64,000 nucleotides of DNA, taken from contig JAEYBE010000053.1 of NCBI GenBank assembly GCA_023404495.1, positions 1 to 64,000 of the forward strand. Reading direction: 5' to 3'. This DNA comes from Actinomycetes bacterium (GTDB lineage: Bacteria > Actinomycetota > Thermoleophilia > Solirubrobacterales > JACPNS01). Both the position numbers and the translations under genes were made by a program. Of the stretch, positions 63,244 to 64,000 are shown piece by piece (position 1 is the first letter of the stretch; every line of letters starts with the position of its first letter). The notes under the pieces are model-generated. The model searched no databases. It had not been told where the DNA came from and worked only from the letters and a program-made list of their open reading frames with translations.

Positions 63244-64000
63244 GCCAGCGCCTCGCGCAGCCGCGCGGCGGCGGCCTCAGGGGCGACCGCATTCAAACCA
63301 ATTCCCGTGCCAAGCTCAAAGCCCGCCGGCTGGCCCAGGCGCGGCGCGATCTCGATGCGCCAGCTGTAGCCCTCGGCGCCCGGGGGCGCGGTACGGATCC
63401 AAAGATTCAGCGGCGGCGCGTAGGCCGCCCCAGGTTCAAGCAAACGCTGCAGCCCGGTCAAGGCGGCGCGGAGCATCGCGCACGCATCGCCCGGACTCTC
63501 CTCAAACCTCGCCTGCGGGCGGCGCGGCACGATCGTCAACCGATACGGCGTCGGCGAGGCGAACGGGGCGATCAGCGCAGCGTCGTCGTCGATCGCCACC
63601 AGCCGCTTCCGCGAGCGGATCTCTTCGACCAGCATGTCCTCGATCAGATTGCGTCCCTGGGTGTGCTCAAAGTAGGCGCGCATGCGCTCGCGCTCGCGCG
63701 CGACCGGCGGCGGCACAAACCCGAGCGCAAAGACCTGCGCGTGGGTGTGCGGCAGGGTCGCGCCGGCCTCTCGGCGCTCGTTGACGCAGACGTGTACGTA
63801 CTGCGCGGACTCCGCATGGGCGGCAATTCGCGCTCCCCAGGCAGCAACCGCCGCGCCCAGCTCTTCGGTAGAAAGCTCCGCCAACGAGCGCACCGCCCGC
63901 GGCGAGTTGATCACCACTTCGTGTATACCGTCTGCCGGACCGGCCGTGAGAAGCTGCGGCATCCCACGCTGGAGACCCATCGGGTCATCCAATCCAGCAG
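63240..64000 (-). CDS. Galactose-1-phosphate uridylyltransferase-like protein (5' end cut by window)
   Basis: The visible 250 residues correspond to the second part of a GalT-type HIT enzyme. The catalytic HTHAQVFALGFVPP (HxHxQ) is present and is followed by VEEIRSRKRLVAIDDDAALIAPFAS and PYRLTIVPRRPQARFEE. The N-terminal zinc and substrate part lies beyond the right edge; the frame stays open to 64000. Coupled to the AEC gene by a GTGA overlap. Confidence 0.8.
   Translation of the reverse strand, partial: AGLDDPMGLQRGMPQLLTAGPADGIHEVVINSPRAVRSLAELSTEELGAAVAAWGARIAAHAESAQYVHVCVNERREAGATLPHTHAQVFALGFVPPPVARERERMRAYFEHTQGRNLIEDMLVEEIRSRKRLVAIDDDAALIAPFASPTPYRLTIVPRRPQARFEESPGDACAMLRAALTGLQRLLEPGAAYAPPLNLWIRTAPPGAEGYSWRIEIAPRLGQPAGFELGTGIGLNAVAPEAAAARLREALA

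Overview
The window is high-GC bacterial chromosome around the replication-initiation region. The order dnaA (reverse) / rpmH-rnpA-yidD-yidC-jag-rsmG-parA-parB is the conserved origin-proximal block. I infer a deep-branching actinobacterium, probably Thermoleophilia (Solirubrobacterales-like). The grounds are the GC-rich wobble positions, many starts with a TANNNT hexamer 6-8 bases upstream and no Shine-Dalgarno sequence, a two-gene b6f-like cytochrome b with a cytochrome c fusion, an MptB-like mannosyltransferase, and families I associate with that class (fused siroheme decarboxylase, secreted RTX-repeat proteins). No 16S gene is present, so this placement is inference.

Layout. 1-6.3 kb: dnaA (3' end cut by the window), ribosomal protein L34, RNase P protein, membrane insertase, RNA-binding KhpB/Jag, 16S methyltransferase and chromosome partitioning. 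6.3-14.9 kb: tRNA-Ile, a bifunctional-nuclease-like protein, a secreted RTX-repeat protein, polyphosphate kinase 2, an aminotransferase-Ddl pair, an alkaline-phosphatase-superfamily enzyme, a GtrA protein and a YmdB phosphodiesterase. 14.9-24.8 kb: an ABC-2 exporter, then hemB-ahbAB-hemL plus a coupled small gene, then a menaquinol:cytochrome c reductase (Rieske, cytochrome b, subunit IV-cytochrome c), then menG and a polyprenyl diphosphate synthase. Heme, quinone and the complex that uses both therefore lie together. 24.8-28 kb: a zinc-ribbon protein, dcd, tatA-tatC (needed to export the Rieske protein), a membrane protein and tRNA-Lys. 28-35.9 kb: a class IV aminotransferase, a four-gene UDP-sugar acid cluster, a 700-residue low-complexity protein with duplicated modules, and an RDD membrane protein.

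35.9-44.8 kb: purA, a VOC protein, a VapBC toxin-antitoxin pair, a DnaC/DnaI-like helicase loader, dnaB carrying a 422-residue intein, rplI, rpsR, ssb and rpsF. The ribosomal/ssb operon is split by an opposed gene of unknown function. 44.9-60.5 kb: envelope functions, with two secreted or membrane proteins, trehalose-phosphate synthase, a two-component system, a membrane protein with a degenerate M28-like domain, thiL, an MptB-like mannosyltransferase, a class A PBP, an MscS channel, a CPBP protease and an L,D-transpeptidase. 60.5-64 kb: pyrE, an SCP2-like protein, tRNA-Arg, a hairpin-rich spacer with a 34-bp perfect palindrome, a SpoIIAA-like protein, an AEC transporter and a galT-like gene cut by the window edge.

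No CRISPR array, insertion sequence, prophage or rRNA operon was seen. The best leads are the fused AhbAB with its coupled small protein, the intein-bearing dnaB next to a DnaI-like loader, the modular low-complexity protein, the pervasive leaderless promoter signature, the palindromes in the dnaA-rpmH spacer with a shared motif before parA, and the structured spacers next to tRNA-Lys and tRNA-Arg.
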